A DNA stretch of 64,000 nt. It comes from Halosolutus amylolyticus. GTDB taxonomy: Archaea; Halobacteriota; Halobacteria; Halobacteriales; Natrialbaceae. Made by a program: the position numbers and the translations under genes. Location of the stretch: contig NZ_JALIQP010000001.1 of the NCBI RefSeq assembly GCF_023566055.1, positions 496,001-560,000 of the forward strand, given 5' to 3'. Of the stretch, positions 1 through 8,340 are shown in pieces. The notes below the pieces were generated by a model. The model was not told where the DNA came from and made no database searches. It saw nothing but the letters and a program-made list of their open reading frames with translations. How positions within the stretch are numbered: position 1 is the stretch's first letter; the number at the start of each line of letters is the position of its first letter.

Positions 1-504
1 GAGTTCGTCACCGCGTCGGCGCTGAAAGGCGTCTTCGAACCGCTCGAATGGCAGGTCAACGCCGTCAACGCGCCCCAGATCGCCGAGGACCGCGGCGTCG
101 ACGTCACCGAGTCGAAGACCCGCCAGGCCGAGGACTTCCAGAGCCTCGTCTCGGTGACCGTCAGTAACGGCGACGACGAGGTCACCGTCGACGGTACCCT
201 CTTCGCCGGCGACGACCCGCGAATCGTCCGCGTGGACGGCTACCGCGTCGACGCCATCCCCCACGGGAAGATGGTCGTCACGCGCAACACCGACGAACCC
301 GGCGTCATCGGCCTCATCGGGAGCGTCATGGGCAAACACGGCGTCAACATCGCCGGCATGTTCAACGCCCGCGAGACGATCGGCGGCGAGGCACTGACCG
401 TCTACAACGTCGACAGCCAGGTCCCCGACGAAGCGAAAGAAGAACTCGAAAGCGACGAGCGGATCATCGGCATCGACTACATCACGCTGAACGGTCAGGC
501 GTAG
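1..504 (+). CDS. serA: D-3-phosphoglycerate dehydrogenase, C-terminal part (5' end outside window)
   Basis: This is the last 167 residues of SerA, the NAD-dependent enzyme that opens serine synthesis by oxidising 3-phosphoglycerate. The open frame enters from the left edge without a start. The first ~95 residues match the intervening (ASB) domain of long-type SerA (region FEPLEWQVNAVNAP). The last ~75 form an ACT domain with the glycine-rich turn of NTDEPGVIGLIGSVMGKHGVNI, which in this family binds the feedback regulator serine. The catalytic and NAD-binding domains lie outside the window. The match to long SerA is strong; only the missing N-terminal part prevents full checking. Confidence 0.93.
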   Translation, partial: EFVTASALKGVFEPLEWQVNAVNAPQIAEDRGVDVTESKTRQAEDFQSLVSVTVSNGDDEVTVDGTLFAGDDPRIVRVDGYRVDAIPHGKMVVTRNTDEPGVIGLIGSVMGKHGVNIAGMFNARETIGGEALTVYNVDSQVPDEAKEELESDERIIGIDYITLNGQA

Positions 505-587
505 GGCCGATCGGGTCGACGAGACGATCAAAATCCGTTTTGATTCTCCGGGCGAGCTAATACGCTACCGGCGAAAGTTGGCCGGTA

Positions 588-1460
588 ATGGTAGTACTCG
601 CCGCCTTCAGGGACGGCTGGACGGCCCTCCGGAAGAATCCGACGTTACTGCTCGCCGGGTTCGCCGTCGCGATCGTCAGCCGGCTCCAGCGAACCGGGAC
701 GCTGACCGATTCAGCCGTCGTCGACGGTCTCGCATCGATCACGTTCTTCGTCGCGTTTCCGTTCGTGACGGGCGGATTCATCGGGATGGCGCTCGAGGCC
801 GTTCGCGAGTCGGAGACATCGATTCGACGATTCGTCCGGGCCGGGCGGGCCCACTACCGGCGGATGCTGGGCGCGACGGTGCTGTTCACCGCGGTCGCGA
901 TGGCGGTCGTCTTCGGTGGGCTCTCTATCGTGACGATCGGCGGCGTCGTGTGGCTGTTCAGCGTCGAGACCGTCGGCGAGACCGTCGCGTTCGCGACGAT
1001 GGCGGGGTTCGTCGGCGCGTACCTCCTCACGATCGTGCTCGTGCTGACGTTCGTGCAGTTCTACGACGCGGCCGTCGTCGTCGAGGGCGCCGGGACGACG
1101 GGCGCGCTCTCGCGAAGCGTGGACGTCGTGCGGTCGAACCTCCCGGGCGCCCTCGTCTTCTCGGTACTCTGGCTGGTCCTCCTGAACACGGTCCTCCAGC
1201 CTAGCGCGATGGTCGAGGCGGTGGAATCGCTATCGATCGCCGCCACGGCCGCCGGGCCGGCCGATCCACGGGCCATCGCAGCCGGGACGGTCGCGATCGA
1301 CCTGGGCGTCGCGCCGGCGATCGCACAGCCGATCGGCGTGGCGGTACCGGCCGTCACCGGGGCGTACCTCTACACCGTCTACACGGCGTTTTACGTCCGG
1401 CTCGTCGCCGAGATGGCCGACTCGAGCCCTGCCGCCGCGTCGACCGGCGTCTCCGGCTGA
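588..1460 (+). CDS. Multi-pass membrane protein, DUF7847-like haloarchaeal family
   Basis: A 290-residue integral membrane protein with about six hydrophobic segments spread over the length. It begins with an amphipathic stretch (FRDGWTALRKNPTLL) followed by a first membrane segment. The layout, with long helices broken by a cytoplasmic loop rich in Arg (ETSIRRFVRAGRAHYRRML), matches haloarchaeal DUF7847-type membrane proteins of unknown function; the family name is from memory. A related protein lies at 2014-2925, so the two are paralogues flanking an HTH regulator. No catalytic motif is visible. The ATG start is used because it opens directly on the conserved N-terminal helix; a TTTTGATT AT-rich element sits ~50 bp upstream. 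Confidence 0.85.
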   Translation: MVVLAAFRDGWTALRKNPTLLLAGFAVAIVSRLQRTGTLTDSAVVDGLASITFFVAFPFVTGGFIGMALEAVRESETSIRRFVRAGRAHYRRMLGATVLFTAVAMAVVFGGLSIVTIGGVVWLFSVETVGETVAFATMAGFVGAYLLTIVLVLTFVQFYDAAVVVEGAGTTGALSRSVDVVRSNLPGALVFSVLWLVLLNTVLQPSAMVEAVESLSIAATAAGPADPRAIAAGTVAIDLGVAPAIAQPIGVAVPAVTGAYLYTVYTAFYVRLVAEMADSSPAAASTGVSG

Positions 1461-1564
1461 GAGCGTCTCGCGGCTGAACGGGACCCAACCGAATCCGGTT
1501 GCGAAACGTACACTTCGGTGGCCCGGAAAGATCACACCCCGAACGAAGTCGGACCTCGAACTCC

Positions 1565-2017
1565 ATGACTCGACTACTGCCGACAGGAACGGACGCGTCG
1601 GTCCAGCGAACCGACGATCCAGTGGTACTGTGTCTCGACGACGACGCGACGAGGGAGGTGTTTGCAGCCCTCTCCTCCGAGACGGCCTACGAGATGTTCC
1701 AGCTGCTGACCGAGGAGCCAGCCACCCCGGCGACCGTCGCCGATCGACTCGACACCTCCATCCAGAACGTCCACTACCACCTCGAGAACCTGGCGGAGGC
1801 GGATCTGATCGAGGTCGCCGACACCTGCTACTCCGAGAAAGGACGGGAGATGAACGTATTCGTCGTCTCGGAAGATCCGACGCTGGTGGTGCTGGGGCCC
1901 AGCGACGATCGCGTCCACCTCAAGCGCGCGTTCAAGTCGCTCTCGTCGGTCATCGGACCGACGGCGATCCTGCTCGCGGTCGCCGACCTGTGGTCGCGCC
2001 TGCTCGGCTCCGAATGA
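1565..2017 (+). CDS. ArsR-type winged-helix transcriptional regulator
   Basis: A 150-residue DNA-binding protein. Residues ~25-95 form a winged HTH of the ArsR/helix_turn_helix_5 type: a first helix DDATREVFAALSSETAYEM, then TPATVADRLDTSIQNVHYHL as the recognition region, then a wing with GREMNVFV. No metal-binding Cys pair is seen, so a metal sensor is unlikely. The C-terminal ~20 residues (TAILLAVADLWSRLL) are hydrophobic and could anchor it to the membrane. An in-frame extension to 1499 exists but the ATG at 1565 fits the family length. The stop overlaps the ATG of the next gene (ATGA at 2014-2017), so the membrane protein is translationally coupled and the regulator probably controls the pair. 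Confidence 0.85.
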   Translation: MTRLLPTGTDASVQRTDDPVVLCLDDDATREVFAALSSETAYEMFQLLTEEPATPATVADRLDTSIQNVHYHLENLAEADLIEVADTCYSEKGREMNVFVVSEDPTLVVLGPSDDRVHLKRAFKSLSSVIGPTAILLAVADLWSRLLGSE

Positions 2018-2925
2018 GCGGGCGGTCGAACGCGGCCCGCCACGGCGACCCGACCGACGAGCGGACCGCCGCTGGCGTCCCATCGGTCAGGGTCCGGCAG
2101 GACGAGGACGGGTGTGGCTGTCTCGCCTGTCGAAACGTGACGATCGAGGCGGCCCGTCGATCGATCGTCGACGCGCTGGCCTGGAGCGGCCGGCTGTTCC
2201 GATCGCGGCCGTCGATTCCGCTGCTCGGCCTCGCACTCGTCGTGGCGAACCGGCTGCTGGAGAACGTCGTCCCGCTGTACGTTCCCCTCCCGCTCGTCGA
2301 GTTCCTCGAAGGGGTCGCCACGTTCGTGCTCCTCGTGGGGTTTCGCGCGTACGTCGCGACGATCGTCGCCGGCGAGGTGACCGGCGACCGGGTGACGCTC
2401 CGGGACGGCCTGCGTCACAGTCTCGCGCGGACCCCCGCACTGCTGGGACTCGGGGCGCTCGTCGTCGTCGGCCTCGTGTTCCTGCTGGGTCCCACAGTGA
2501 TGGTGCCGATCGTGGTCGTGGCTGTCCCCGTGTTCGTCGACGCCGTCGATCCGGCGAGCGCGCTGGGGACGGTGCTCCTCGTGAGCGCCGTGCTCGCGGG
2601 CCTCCTGCCGATGCTCCTCGTTCTCGTCAGGTTCTGGTTCGCGATCGAAGCCTGTGCCGTCGGCGGCTACGGCCCGCTCGAATCCCTCCGGGTGAGCTGG
2701 ACGATCACGACGACCGATCGCGCCAGGGTCCTGGTGCTGGCGCTCGCCGCGTTCGCCAGTACCGGCGTCGGCCACGCCGTCGGCTCCCTCCCCTGGACGA
2801 TCGAGGCCACGGGTCCGGTCGGGCCGCTGTTCGACGCGCTCTCGGCGAGTCTCGGCGAACTGGTCACGGTCGCCTGGTTCGGCGCGTACGCACACCTGTA
2901 CGTCCAGGCGGTCGTCCAGCAGTGA
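2014..2925 (+). CDS. Multi-pass membrane protein, paralogue of the protein at 588-1460
   Basis: A 303-residue membrane protein with about six predicted spans. A soluble N-terminal section of ~45 residues has two close Cys (GCGCLAC) that could bind a metal. The membrane part starts with an ARRSIVDALAWSGRLFRSRP helix, matching in layout the start of the 588-1460 protein. The family is the same DUF7847-like group; function is unknown. The frame is open far upstream to 1630, but that part runs over the HTH gene in another frame and has no membrane or domain signature, so the ATG overlapping the regulator's TGA is chosen. Confidence 0.83.
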   Translation: MSGRSNAARHGDPTDERTAAGVPSVRVRQDEDGCGCLACRNVTIEAARRSIVDALAWSGRLFRSRPSIPLLGLALVVANRLLENVVPLYVPLPLVEFLEGVATFVLLVGFRAYVATIVAGEVTGDRVTLRDGLRHSLARTPALLGLGALVVVGLVFLLGPTVMVPIVVVAVPVFVDAVDPASALGTVLLVSAVLAGLLPMLLVLVRFWFAIEACAVGGYGPLESLRVSWTITTTDRARVLVLALAAFASTGVGHAVGSLPWTIEATGPVGPLFDALSASLGELVTVAWFGAYAHLYVQAVVQQ

Positions 2926-3010
2926 ACGGGGAGCGAGTAGGGCCGCCATCGAACAGCGAGCAGTCGCGCCACCGTCGCCCGTTCGTCAGCGTGCTCACGA
3001 TCGATCGCCG

Positions 3011-3346
3011 TCAGCCGACGATCGACACCTCGACGCTGGCCTCCTCGTCCGGAATGACGACGACGTAGTACGCGCCACCGCTGAGGCCCTCGACGGTGAC
3101 GGTTTCGCCCGACTGGGTGTCGAGGCTCACCACGTGTCCGGCGTCCAGGCCGCGGAGGACCGCCGCCGCTGCCGTCCGGCCCCGATCGTTCCGGAGGGTC
3201 ACGTCGATCGTCGCGTTGGCGTCGGCGTCGAACGAGACGACCGTCTCCTCCTCGACCGACTCGTCGACGACGGTCTCGTCCCCCAGACAGCCCGCGGTCG
3301 CGACTGCCGAGGCCGTCACGACCCCCAGGAACGACCGGCGGTTCAT
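3011..3346 (-). CDS. Small secreted lipoprotein with beta-sandwich-like domain
   Basis: A 111-residue protein. The N-terminus has RR at residues 3-4, a hydrophobic stretch and the lipobox TAGC with Cys20, a typical haloarchaeal Tat lipoprotein signal. The remaining ~90 residues alternate polar and hydrophobic positions (ATIDVTLRNDRGRTAA, VSLDTQSGETVTVEGL), suggesting a small beta domain outside the cell. No enzyme motif is visible. The frame stays open for >1 kb upstream, but the start is set at the ATG that opens directly onto the signal peptide. Confidence 0.75.
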   Translation of the reverse strand: MNRRSFLGVVTASAVATAGCLGDETVVDESVEEETVVSFDADANATIDVTLRNDRGRTAAAAVLRGLDAGHVVSLDTQSGETVTVEGLSGGAYYVVVIPDEEASVEVSIVG

Positions 3347-3441
3347 ACCGGGGAATCGAAGGGATCCATGATAGTCTTGATGGCGATCACGTCTGACACG
3401 CGGCGACGGATGCGGGGCGCTCGGCTGCCAGTCCGTCCGAA

Positions 3442-4050
3442 CTACGCCCGGTACTCGGCCATCACGAACGGGACCGAGCTCCCGAGCGGATCGTCGACGA
3501 TCCGCTCCCAGACGATCTCGAAGCCGGCTGCCTCGAGCGACGCGCGGGTCCGCCGACGGCCGGGCGTGCTGAAGAACATCGATCGGCCGCTCCCGAGCCA
3601 GTCGCGCCGGACCGTCTCGTACCTCCCCGAACCGACCGTCGCGAGGAGCCGACCGCCCGGTCGAAGGACGCGCGCGAACTCCGCGTAGACCGCCGGATGC
3701 TCCGCGCGGGGGACGTGGAAGACGGCGTGGTACGCCGTGATCCCGTCGATCGAGTCCGCCGCGATCGGGAGGGCCGTCATCTCGCCCTGGACGAGGTGCG
3801 CGTCGGGGACGGTCGCCGCCGACAGCTCGAGCTGGCGACCGGAGATGTCGAGACCGATTCGCTCGACCCCGGTGAGATTCGCGAGCGTGCGCATCCCGTC
3901 GCCACAGCCGACGTCGAGGACGGTCGCGTCCGCGGGAAGCCCCGCGAGCAGGTCGTCGATCAGCGCGGCGTCTTCCCCGTCGGCACGGCGGTTCCTGGCG
4001 TAGTCGTCGGCGACGGCGTCCCACGCCCGCCGGAGTTCCTGTCGGTCCAT
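3442..4050 (-). CDS. Class I SAM-dependent methyltransferase
   Basis: A 202-residue methyltransferase of the Methyltransf_11 type. Motif I VLDVGCGDGMRT lies at residues ~45-56 and binds S-adenosylmethionine. The acidic residue of motif II is in GLDISGRQLEL, and motif III is the LRPGGRLLATVGSGRYE region near residues 130-145. The substrate cannot be told from sequence; related proteins act on small molecules or quinones. The start at 4050 (MDRQELRRAWD) matches the family's N-terminal helix; the open frame further upstream lacks a domain. It is divergent from the gene at 4169, with which it shares a 118-bp upstream region. Confidence 0.88.
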   Translation of the reverse strand: MDRQELRRAWDAVADDYARNRRADGEDAALIDDLLAGLPADATVLDVGCGDGMRTLANLTGVERIGLDISGRQLELSAATVPDAHLVQGEMTALPIAADSIDGITAYHAVFHVPRAEHPAVYAEFARVLRPGGRLLATVGSGRYETVRRDWLGSGRSMFFSTPGRRRTRASLEAAGFEIVWERIVDDPLGSSVPFVMAEYRA

Positions 4051-4168
4051 GGGCGGGAGACGGGCCCGGAAGGGATGGCGCTGGTGCCAAACGAGCGGGG
4101 ACGAACGGGTCGATCCGATCGATCGGGGTGGCCGTACGCTCTTGTCGCTCGGCCCCGTAGGGGGCCCG

Positions 4169-4978
4169 ATGAAACCTCCCGAAACCTCGCGGCTCGCGGC
4201 CGTCATCGCGGACCTCCGTGACCGCGGCTACCGCTGTCCAGACCCGATCGACGTCGAAGCGCCGGTCGTGGCGACCGATGGCGACCACCCGGCGGACGGT
4301 CCGGACGTACCGCTGTCGATCGATCGCGTCCGGGAGGTCACGCCGCTGACGATCGCCAGCGGACTGGCGGACGCCGCCCACGCCGGTCGCGCGCCGGTTC
4401 TCGTCGTCGACGAGTGGGGTCTCGAGGACGCCCGGGCCGTCCTCGGCGAGCCGTTCCTGCTCCGCGGCCGGACGGATGGGCACCGCGAGTTCTACTCGAT
4501 CCCGGACCGGATCCCGCTGGCCGACGGGCGGTACGCCTGCGTTCGGGCCGACGAGGAGCCGCAGTGGCGGGAGGACCCGTCGACTGCGGTGACCTCGGTC
4601 GATGACGGCCGCGAGGAGTCGCAGTGGCGGGAGGACGGCCCCGATCGGACGGGGACGGACGAACCTCGGCTACTGCTCGAGGCCGACGGGACGATCCAGG
4701 CCGTCCTGAACTCGCCCGAGGCGCTGACCTGCCCCCGGCCAGCGCCGGACGCGTTCCCCTACCGGTACGGGCGCGGCGCGGACAAGCGCATCCACGTCTT
4801 CGATCGGGACGGCGAGATCGGTCAGTACGCGGGTATCGCCGCGATGAGGGGGAACGCCTACCGGCCGGTTCCGCTGCCGCTGGTGCCCGAACACCACGTC
4901 AGGACGGGCGGTCGGCTGGCTCGCGGCGTGACGCTCGCGATCGTGACGGACGACGGTATCGCATACGAACGAGCCTGA
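4169..4978 (+). CDS. Conserved haloarchaeal protein of unknown function
   Basis: A 269-residue soluble acidic protein. The N-terminal ~60 residues include a helix (SRLAAVIADLRDRGYRCP) that could be a winged-helix or restriction-like entry. The middle region (VLVVDEWGLEDARAVLGEPFLLRGR) is followed by a linker with an in-frame duplicated motif QWRED at residues ~131-134 and ~151-155, and the C-terminal third is conserved-looking (YGRGADKRIHVFDRDGEIGQYAG). I do not recognise a family with a known function. The ATG at 4169 opens the first helix; it is divergent from the methyltransferase. Confidence 0.75.
   Translation: MKPPETSRLAAVIADLRDRGYRCPDPIDVEAPVVATDGDHPADGPDVPLSIDRVREVTPLTIASGLADAAHAGRAPVLVVDEWGLEDARAVLGEPFLLRGRTDGHREFYSIPDRIPLADGRYACVRADEEPQWREDPSTAVTSVDDGREESQWREDGPDRTGTDEPRLLLEADGTIQAVLNSPEALTCPRPAPDAFPYRYGRGADKRIHVFDRDGEIGQYAGIAAMRGNAYRPVPLPLVPEHHVRTGGRLARGVTLAIVTDDGIAYERA
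4552..4636 (+). repeat. 25-bp direct repeat pair inside the 4169-4978 gene
   Basis: Positions 4552-4576 and 4612-4636 are identical except for one c/t difference and are exactly 60 bp apart, giving two in-frame copies of an EE[PS]QWRED motif. The 20-residue spacing keeps the reading frame, so it behaves as a tandem-duplication remnant in a linker. Confidence 0.85.
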
Positions 4979-5026
4979 GGCGGCCGTTTACGGGTGCTCC
5001 GGGAGGCGAGTGATCGGATCGACGAG

Positions 5027-5347
5027 TTAGGGCGCGCCCATCAGCACGAACCGGCTCTCGACGTCGCCGTTGTGGATCTGGTGGGTCGCGTCCGGCGGGA
5101 TCCGGATCGCGTCGCCCTCGCGCATCTCGACCGATTCGTCTTCGACGGTGACGGTCGCCTCGCCCTCCATCAACAGGTAGACCTCTTCGTGGGCTTCCGC
5201 CTCGTGGTCGTGTTCTTTGCCTTCCCAGCCGGGCTCGCACTCGACGACGGTCACGCCCATGTTCTCGCAGTTCAGTTCGTCGCGGAGGAAGTGCATGCCG
5301 TGCCGGTCGTCGACGTCCCGGTAGTTCGTCTTCGTGTAGTCGGCCAT
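5027..5347 (-). CDS. Small cupin domain protein
   Basis: A 106-residue single-domain cupin. Motif 1 appears as [20 protein letters not shown] at residues ~46-65 with His46, His48, His53 and Glu54/Glu55 available for metal binding. Motif 2 is [16 protein letters not shown] at ~78-93, with His89 as the expected fourth ligand. Cupins of this size bind a metal and either carry out small-molecule isomerisation or oxygenation or sense ligands; the sequence does not say which. It is convergent with the preceding gene. Confidence 0.88.
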   Translation of the reverse strand: MADYTKTNYRDVDDRHGMHFLRDELNCENMGVTVVECEPGWEGKEHDHEAEAHEEVYLLMEGEATVTVEDESVEMREGDAIRIPPDATHQIHNGDVESRFVLMGAP

Positions 5348-5464
5348 CACGAATCCCTGCCCACGCAATATCGTATAAACCTTGACCCGAACGGCAGCGG
5401 GATCGATCGGGCGAGGGTCCGCGGCGGCAAAAGACCTATCGCCCGGACGGTCATGCGTTCGAAC

Positions 5465-5833
5465 ATGGACGACATCGCCGTCGAGTTCGGCGAGGACGGC
5501 CTGGTCCCCGCCATCGCACAGGACGCCGAGACTGGCGAGGTGCTGATGCTCGCGTACGTCTCCCCCGAGGCCCTCGAACGGACCCGCGAGACCGGCCGCG
5601 CACACTACTACTCCCGGAGCCGTGACGAGTTGTGGGAGAAGGGCGCGACGAGCGGCCACACGCAGGAAATCGAGGCGGTCCGTGTCGACTGCGACGCCGA
5701 CACCCTGCTCTACCTGGTCGACCAGGAGGGCGGGGCGTGTCACACGGGCCACCGATCGTGTTTCTACCGGACGATCGAGGGGGAACACGTCGGCGAACAG
5801 GTGTTCGACCCGGACGCCGTCTACGAGGAGTAG
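5465..5833 (+). CDS. hisI: Phosphoribosyl-AMP cyclohydrolase
   Basis: A 122-residue HisI, catalysing ring opening of phosphoribosyl-AMP, the third step of histidine synthesis in the cytoplasm. The conserved core is complete: [27 protein letters not shown] (~residues 47-64), the metal-binding DCDADTLL (~75-82) and the Cys pair of [14 protein letters not shown]. It is the monofunctional archaeal form with no HisE part. A second in-frame ATG at 5453 would add four residues. The next gene starts 1 bp after the stop. hisA and hisB lie far away at 30.5 and 33.5 kb. Confidence 0.96.
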   Translation: MDDIAVEFGEDGLVPAIAQDAETGEVLMLAYVSPEALERTRETGRAHYYSRSRDELWEKGATSGHTQEIEAVRVDCDADTLLYLVDQEGGACHTGHRSCFYRTIEGEHVGEQVFDPDAVYEE

Positions 5834-5834
5834 G

Positions 5835-6992
5835 ATGAGCGAGCGCGTCCACCGCGGATCGGCCGAGGAGGTTGATTCCACGGCGCTCGAGCGACTCGAA
5901 TCGGCACGGGAGCGATTCGCCCGGGCCGAGGACGCGATCGAGGACGAGGGCGGCGACGCCGTCGCGGACGCCGCCGACGCCTACCGGGACGCGACGGACC
6001 TGCTCGAGGACTACGTCGATCGGGCGACCGGCACCGGCCGGGAGAACTTCAAGGCCTACATCGAACTCGAGGGGCAGTTCGCCACGCTCGTCGAGGATCT
6101 ACCAGCGGACCTCGCGAGTCGGGCCGCGTTCGAGGACGCCCTCGAGGCGATCGACAAACGGCGGTTGAGCGAGTCCGACTTCGAGCGGGCTCACGACGCC
6201 CTCGAACCCGCAAAGCGGTACGCCGACCTCCTCGAGGAACGCGAGGCCGCCCGCGAGGCCCTCGCGGAGGCGCGCAAGGCGGCTGGCAGGCGGATCCGCG
6301 CGATCGGCGACGCGATCGGCGACCGCGAGCGGCTGCTGGAACTCGCCGACGCCGACCTCGACGCGCCGGTCGAGAACCTCCGGGAGCCGATCGAGACCTA
6401 CAACGACGCGATCCGCGAAGCGTTCGTCGACTACCGCCAGTCGGCGTCGGCCAGGGAGGTGTTCGCGATGCTCGATCGGAGCCGGTGGTACCCCTTCGTC
6501 GAGTACGAGCAGCCCCCCGCGGACCTGCGCGCGTTCGTCGACGACGCGCCCGCCGGCGAGGAGACGATCCCGACCCTCCTGGAGTACGCCGACTACTCCC
6601 GGTCGAAGCTCTCCCACTACGTCGACGACGCCGATCGGCTCAAGCGGCGGGTGGCGACCCAGCAGACCTACCTCGAGGGGATCGACGCCGACCCGCTCGC
6701 GATCGAGTGGCCGCCCGGCCCGGCCGGCGTGCTCCGGCGGCGCACGCGGGAGTACCAGCCGTTCGTCGCCCGGGTCGCCAGCGAGGAAACCGTCGCGGCC
6801 CTGCGCGCGGTCCGACAGCGGACGCACGACCCCGACTACGATCGGCTCCAGACCGCCGCGCAGGCGGTCGAACAGCTGTCACCGGCAGAACGCGATCGGC
6901 TGGCCGACGGCCGGGTCGCCGAGGAACTCGAGGACCTCCGGGCCGAACGCGAGCGGCTGGAGGCGGCGCTCGAGACGGACGATCCGGTCTGA
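5835..6992 (+). CDS. Coiled-coil haloarchaeal protein of unknown function
   Basis: A 385-residue, Ala/Glu/Arg-rich cytoplasmic protein made almost wholly of long helices with coiled-coil-like spacing, ending in a strongly charged helix (EELEDLRAERERLEAALE). It has no signal peptide or membrane segment. It resembles the haloarchaeal DUF7118-type group (name recalled, uncertain). The ATG lies 1 bp after the hisI stop, so the two are probably co-transcribed, although no histidine role is evident. Confidence 0.8.
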   Translation: MSERVHRGSAEEVDSTALERLESARERFARAEDAIEDEGGDAVADAADAYRDATDLLEDYVDRATGTGRENFKAYIELEGQFATLVEDLPADLASRAAFEDALEAIDKRRLSESDFERAHDALEPAKRYADLLEEREAAREALAEARKAAGRRIRAIGDAIGDRERLLELADADLDAPVENLREPIETYNDAIREAFVDYRQSASAREVFAMLDRSRWYPFVEYEQPPADLRAFVDDAPAGEETIPTLLEYADYSRSKLSHYVDDADRLKRRVATQQTYLEGIDADPLAIEWPPGPAGVLRRRTREYQPFVARVASEETVAALRAVRQRTHDPDYDRLQTAAQAVEQLSPAERDRLADGRVAEELEDLRAERERLEAALETDDPV

Positions 6993-7061
6993 ACGGCGCG
7001 ACGGACTCGCCGATCCGAACCGCGAGCCGACACTGAAGACGACGGCGGTCGTACCCCCGGT

Positions 7062-7472
7062 ATGACCAGCCACCTGCTCGTCCCGATGGACGACTCCGAA
7101 CCGGCTCGATCGGCCCTGGAGTACGCTCTCGATCGGTTCCCGGACGACGAGATCACGGTCGTCCACGCCGTCGACGACCTCGAAGCGGGCTACGGCGGCC
7201 GCCCGCCCGCGGTCGGCGGCGAGGGGGCCGATAGAGATCCCGACTTCTTCGACGACGTCGAACGCATCGCGGCCGAGCGCGACAGGACGATCGAGACCCG
7301 GGTGATCGAGGGGCAGGCGGCCGACGCGATCCTCGCGTACGTCGACGAGGAAGCCGTCGACGGAATCGTCATGGGGAGCGAGGGCCGATCGGGCGTCTCG
7401 CGAGTGCTGCTCGGGAGCGTCGCCGAACAGGTCACGCGGCGGGCGGACGTCCCGGTAACGATCGTTCCCTGA
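7062..7472 (+). CDS. Universal stress protein UspA family
   Basis: A 136-residue single UspA domain. It opens with the classic HLLVPMDDSEPARSALEYAL and ends with VPVTIV. The nucleotide-binding signature G-x2-G-x9-G-S is intact (GSEGRSGVSRVLLGS, ~residues 105-119), so it should bind ATP. Such proteins are stress-linked cytoplasmic nucleotide binders. It stands directly before the HPP membrane gene at 7536. A second UspA lies at 26796-27224. Confidence 0.93.
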   Translation: MTSHLLVPMDDSEPARSALEYALDRFPDDEITVVHAVDDLEAGYGGRPPAVGGEGADRDPDFFDDVERIAAERDRTIETRVIEGQAADAILAYVDEEAVDGIVMGSEGRSGVSRVLLGSVAEQVTRRADVPVTIVP

Positions 7473-7535
7473 GCGAACGAGGCCCCGTCCGGGAGAACCA
7501 GCGGGGTTTTCACGACCGTGGGACGACCGGCCAGC

Positions 7536-8045
7536 ATGGACGATCGGACGGGGACCACGCTCCACACCGCCCTGTTGATCTCGACGACGGCCGGCCTCGC
7601 GTGGCTGTCCGGCCTGCCGATGCTGTTTCCGAGCCTCGGCCCCTCCGCGTTCGTCCTCGCGCTGTTCCAGGACGGCGACGCGACGTCCCCCAGGCGGGTG
7701 GTCGGCGGCCACGCGATCGGCGTCGCCGCCGGCCTGCTGGCCTATCACCTGCTCGCCGGCGGGGTGACGATGACGGCGACGACGCCGGCAGGATCGATCG
7801 AGGGCTTCCGCCTCGCCGCGAGCGGCGTCGTCGCGACGACGCTCACCGCGGCCGGGATGCTCGCGACGGACACCCGTCATCCGCCCGCCTGTGCGACGAC
7901 CCTGATCGTCTCGCTCGGCCTGCTGTCGACGGTCGTGGAAGGCGCGCTGATCATCCTCGCAGTCGTCGTACTCGTCGTCACCCACCGGCTCCTGCTCGCG
8001 AGCGAGCGACTTGGGGCGCAGTACGGCGAGTCGTTCCGATCGTGA
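7536..8045 (+). CDS. HPP-family membrane protein
   Basis: A 169-residue protein with four membrane spans. It shows the family marks LFPSLGPSAFVLA near residue 25-40 and TRHPPACATTLIVSL near residue 115-130, the latter holding the HPP motif that names the family. HPP proteins are proposed to be transporters in bacteria and plastids (nitrite in some studied members); the substrate here is unknown. A GTG 18 bp upstream is possible, but the ATG at 7536 fits better. It follows the UspA gene by 63 bp. Confidence 0.87.
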   Translation: MDDRTGTTLHTALLISTTAGLAWLSGLPMLFPSLGPSAFVLALFQDGDATSPRRVVGGHAIGVAAGLLAYHLLAGGVTMTATTPAGSIEGFRLAASGVVATTLTAAGMLATDTRHPPACATTLIVSLGLLSTVVEGALIILAVVVLVVTHRLLLASERLGAQYGESFRS

Positions 8046-8051
8046 GACCGC

Positions 8052-8285
8052 CTACGCCCCGTCTATCCGCCGAACCGTTTCGGTTACTGCAACCGCAACA
8101 GTGAGCACACCGGACACAACGAGCAACGGGAATAACTGCGGAATGACAGCGACAAACGCAGTAAGCTGTACTGCAAATAACAACAAAATGATGTCTCGTT
8201 GCCGATCTCCCATCGATATTTGATCGATGGTTCCGAGAGAAAATAGTTCTGGTTTCAGAGTTCGGACAGCTCGAACGTACCGCAT
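8052..8285 (-). CDS. Small membrane protein, hypothetical
   Basis: A 77-residue reading frame with two hydrophobic segments (DIILLLFAVQLTAFVAVIPQLF and PLLVVSGVLTVAVAVTE) and a charged tail. The DNA here is clearly more AT-rich than its neighbours and codon use differs, so it may be acquired or weakly expressed. The start may be at 8285 or at an internal Met at residue 25 just before the first hydrophobic span. It is convergent with the HPP gene and lies downstream of glmM. I cannot assign a family. Confidence 0.5.
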   Translation of the reverse strand: MRYVRAVRTLKPELFSLGTIDQISMGDRQRDIILLLFAVQLTAFVAVIPQLFPLLVVSGVLTVAVAVTETVRRIDGA

Positions 8286-8340
8286 GAGTCCGGAAACGAA
8301 CTGTATGTCAGCCCCCGTTACTTGGTCGTCTTGCGCGCTA

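Noticed and set aside
1630-2013. Long 5' extension of the membrane gene at 2014
   Set aside because: It runs over the HTH gene in another frame, is Arg-rich without a domain and would remove the ATGA overlap.
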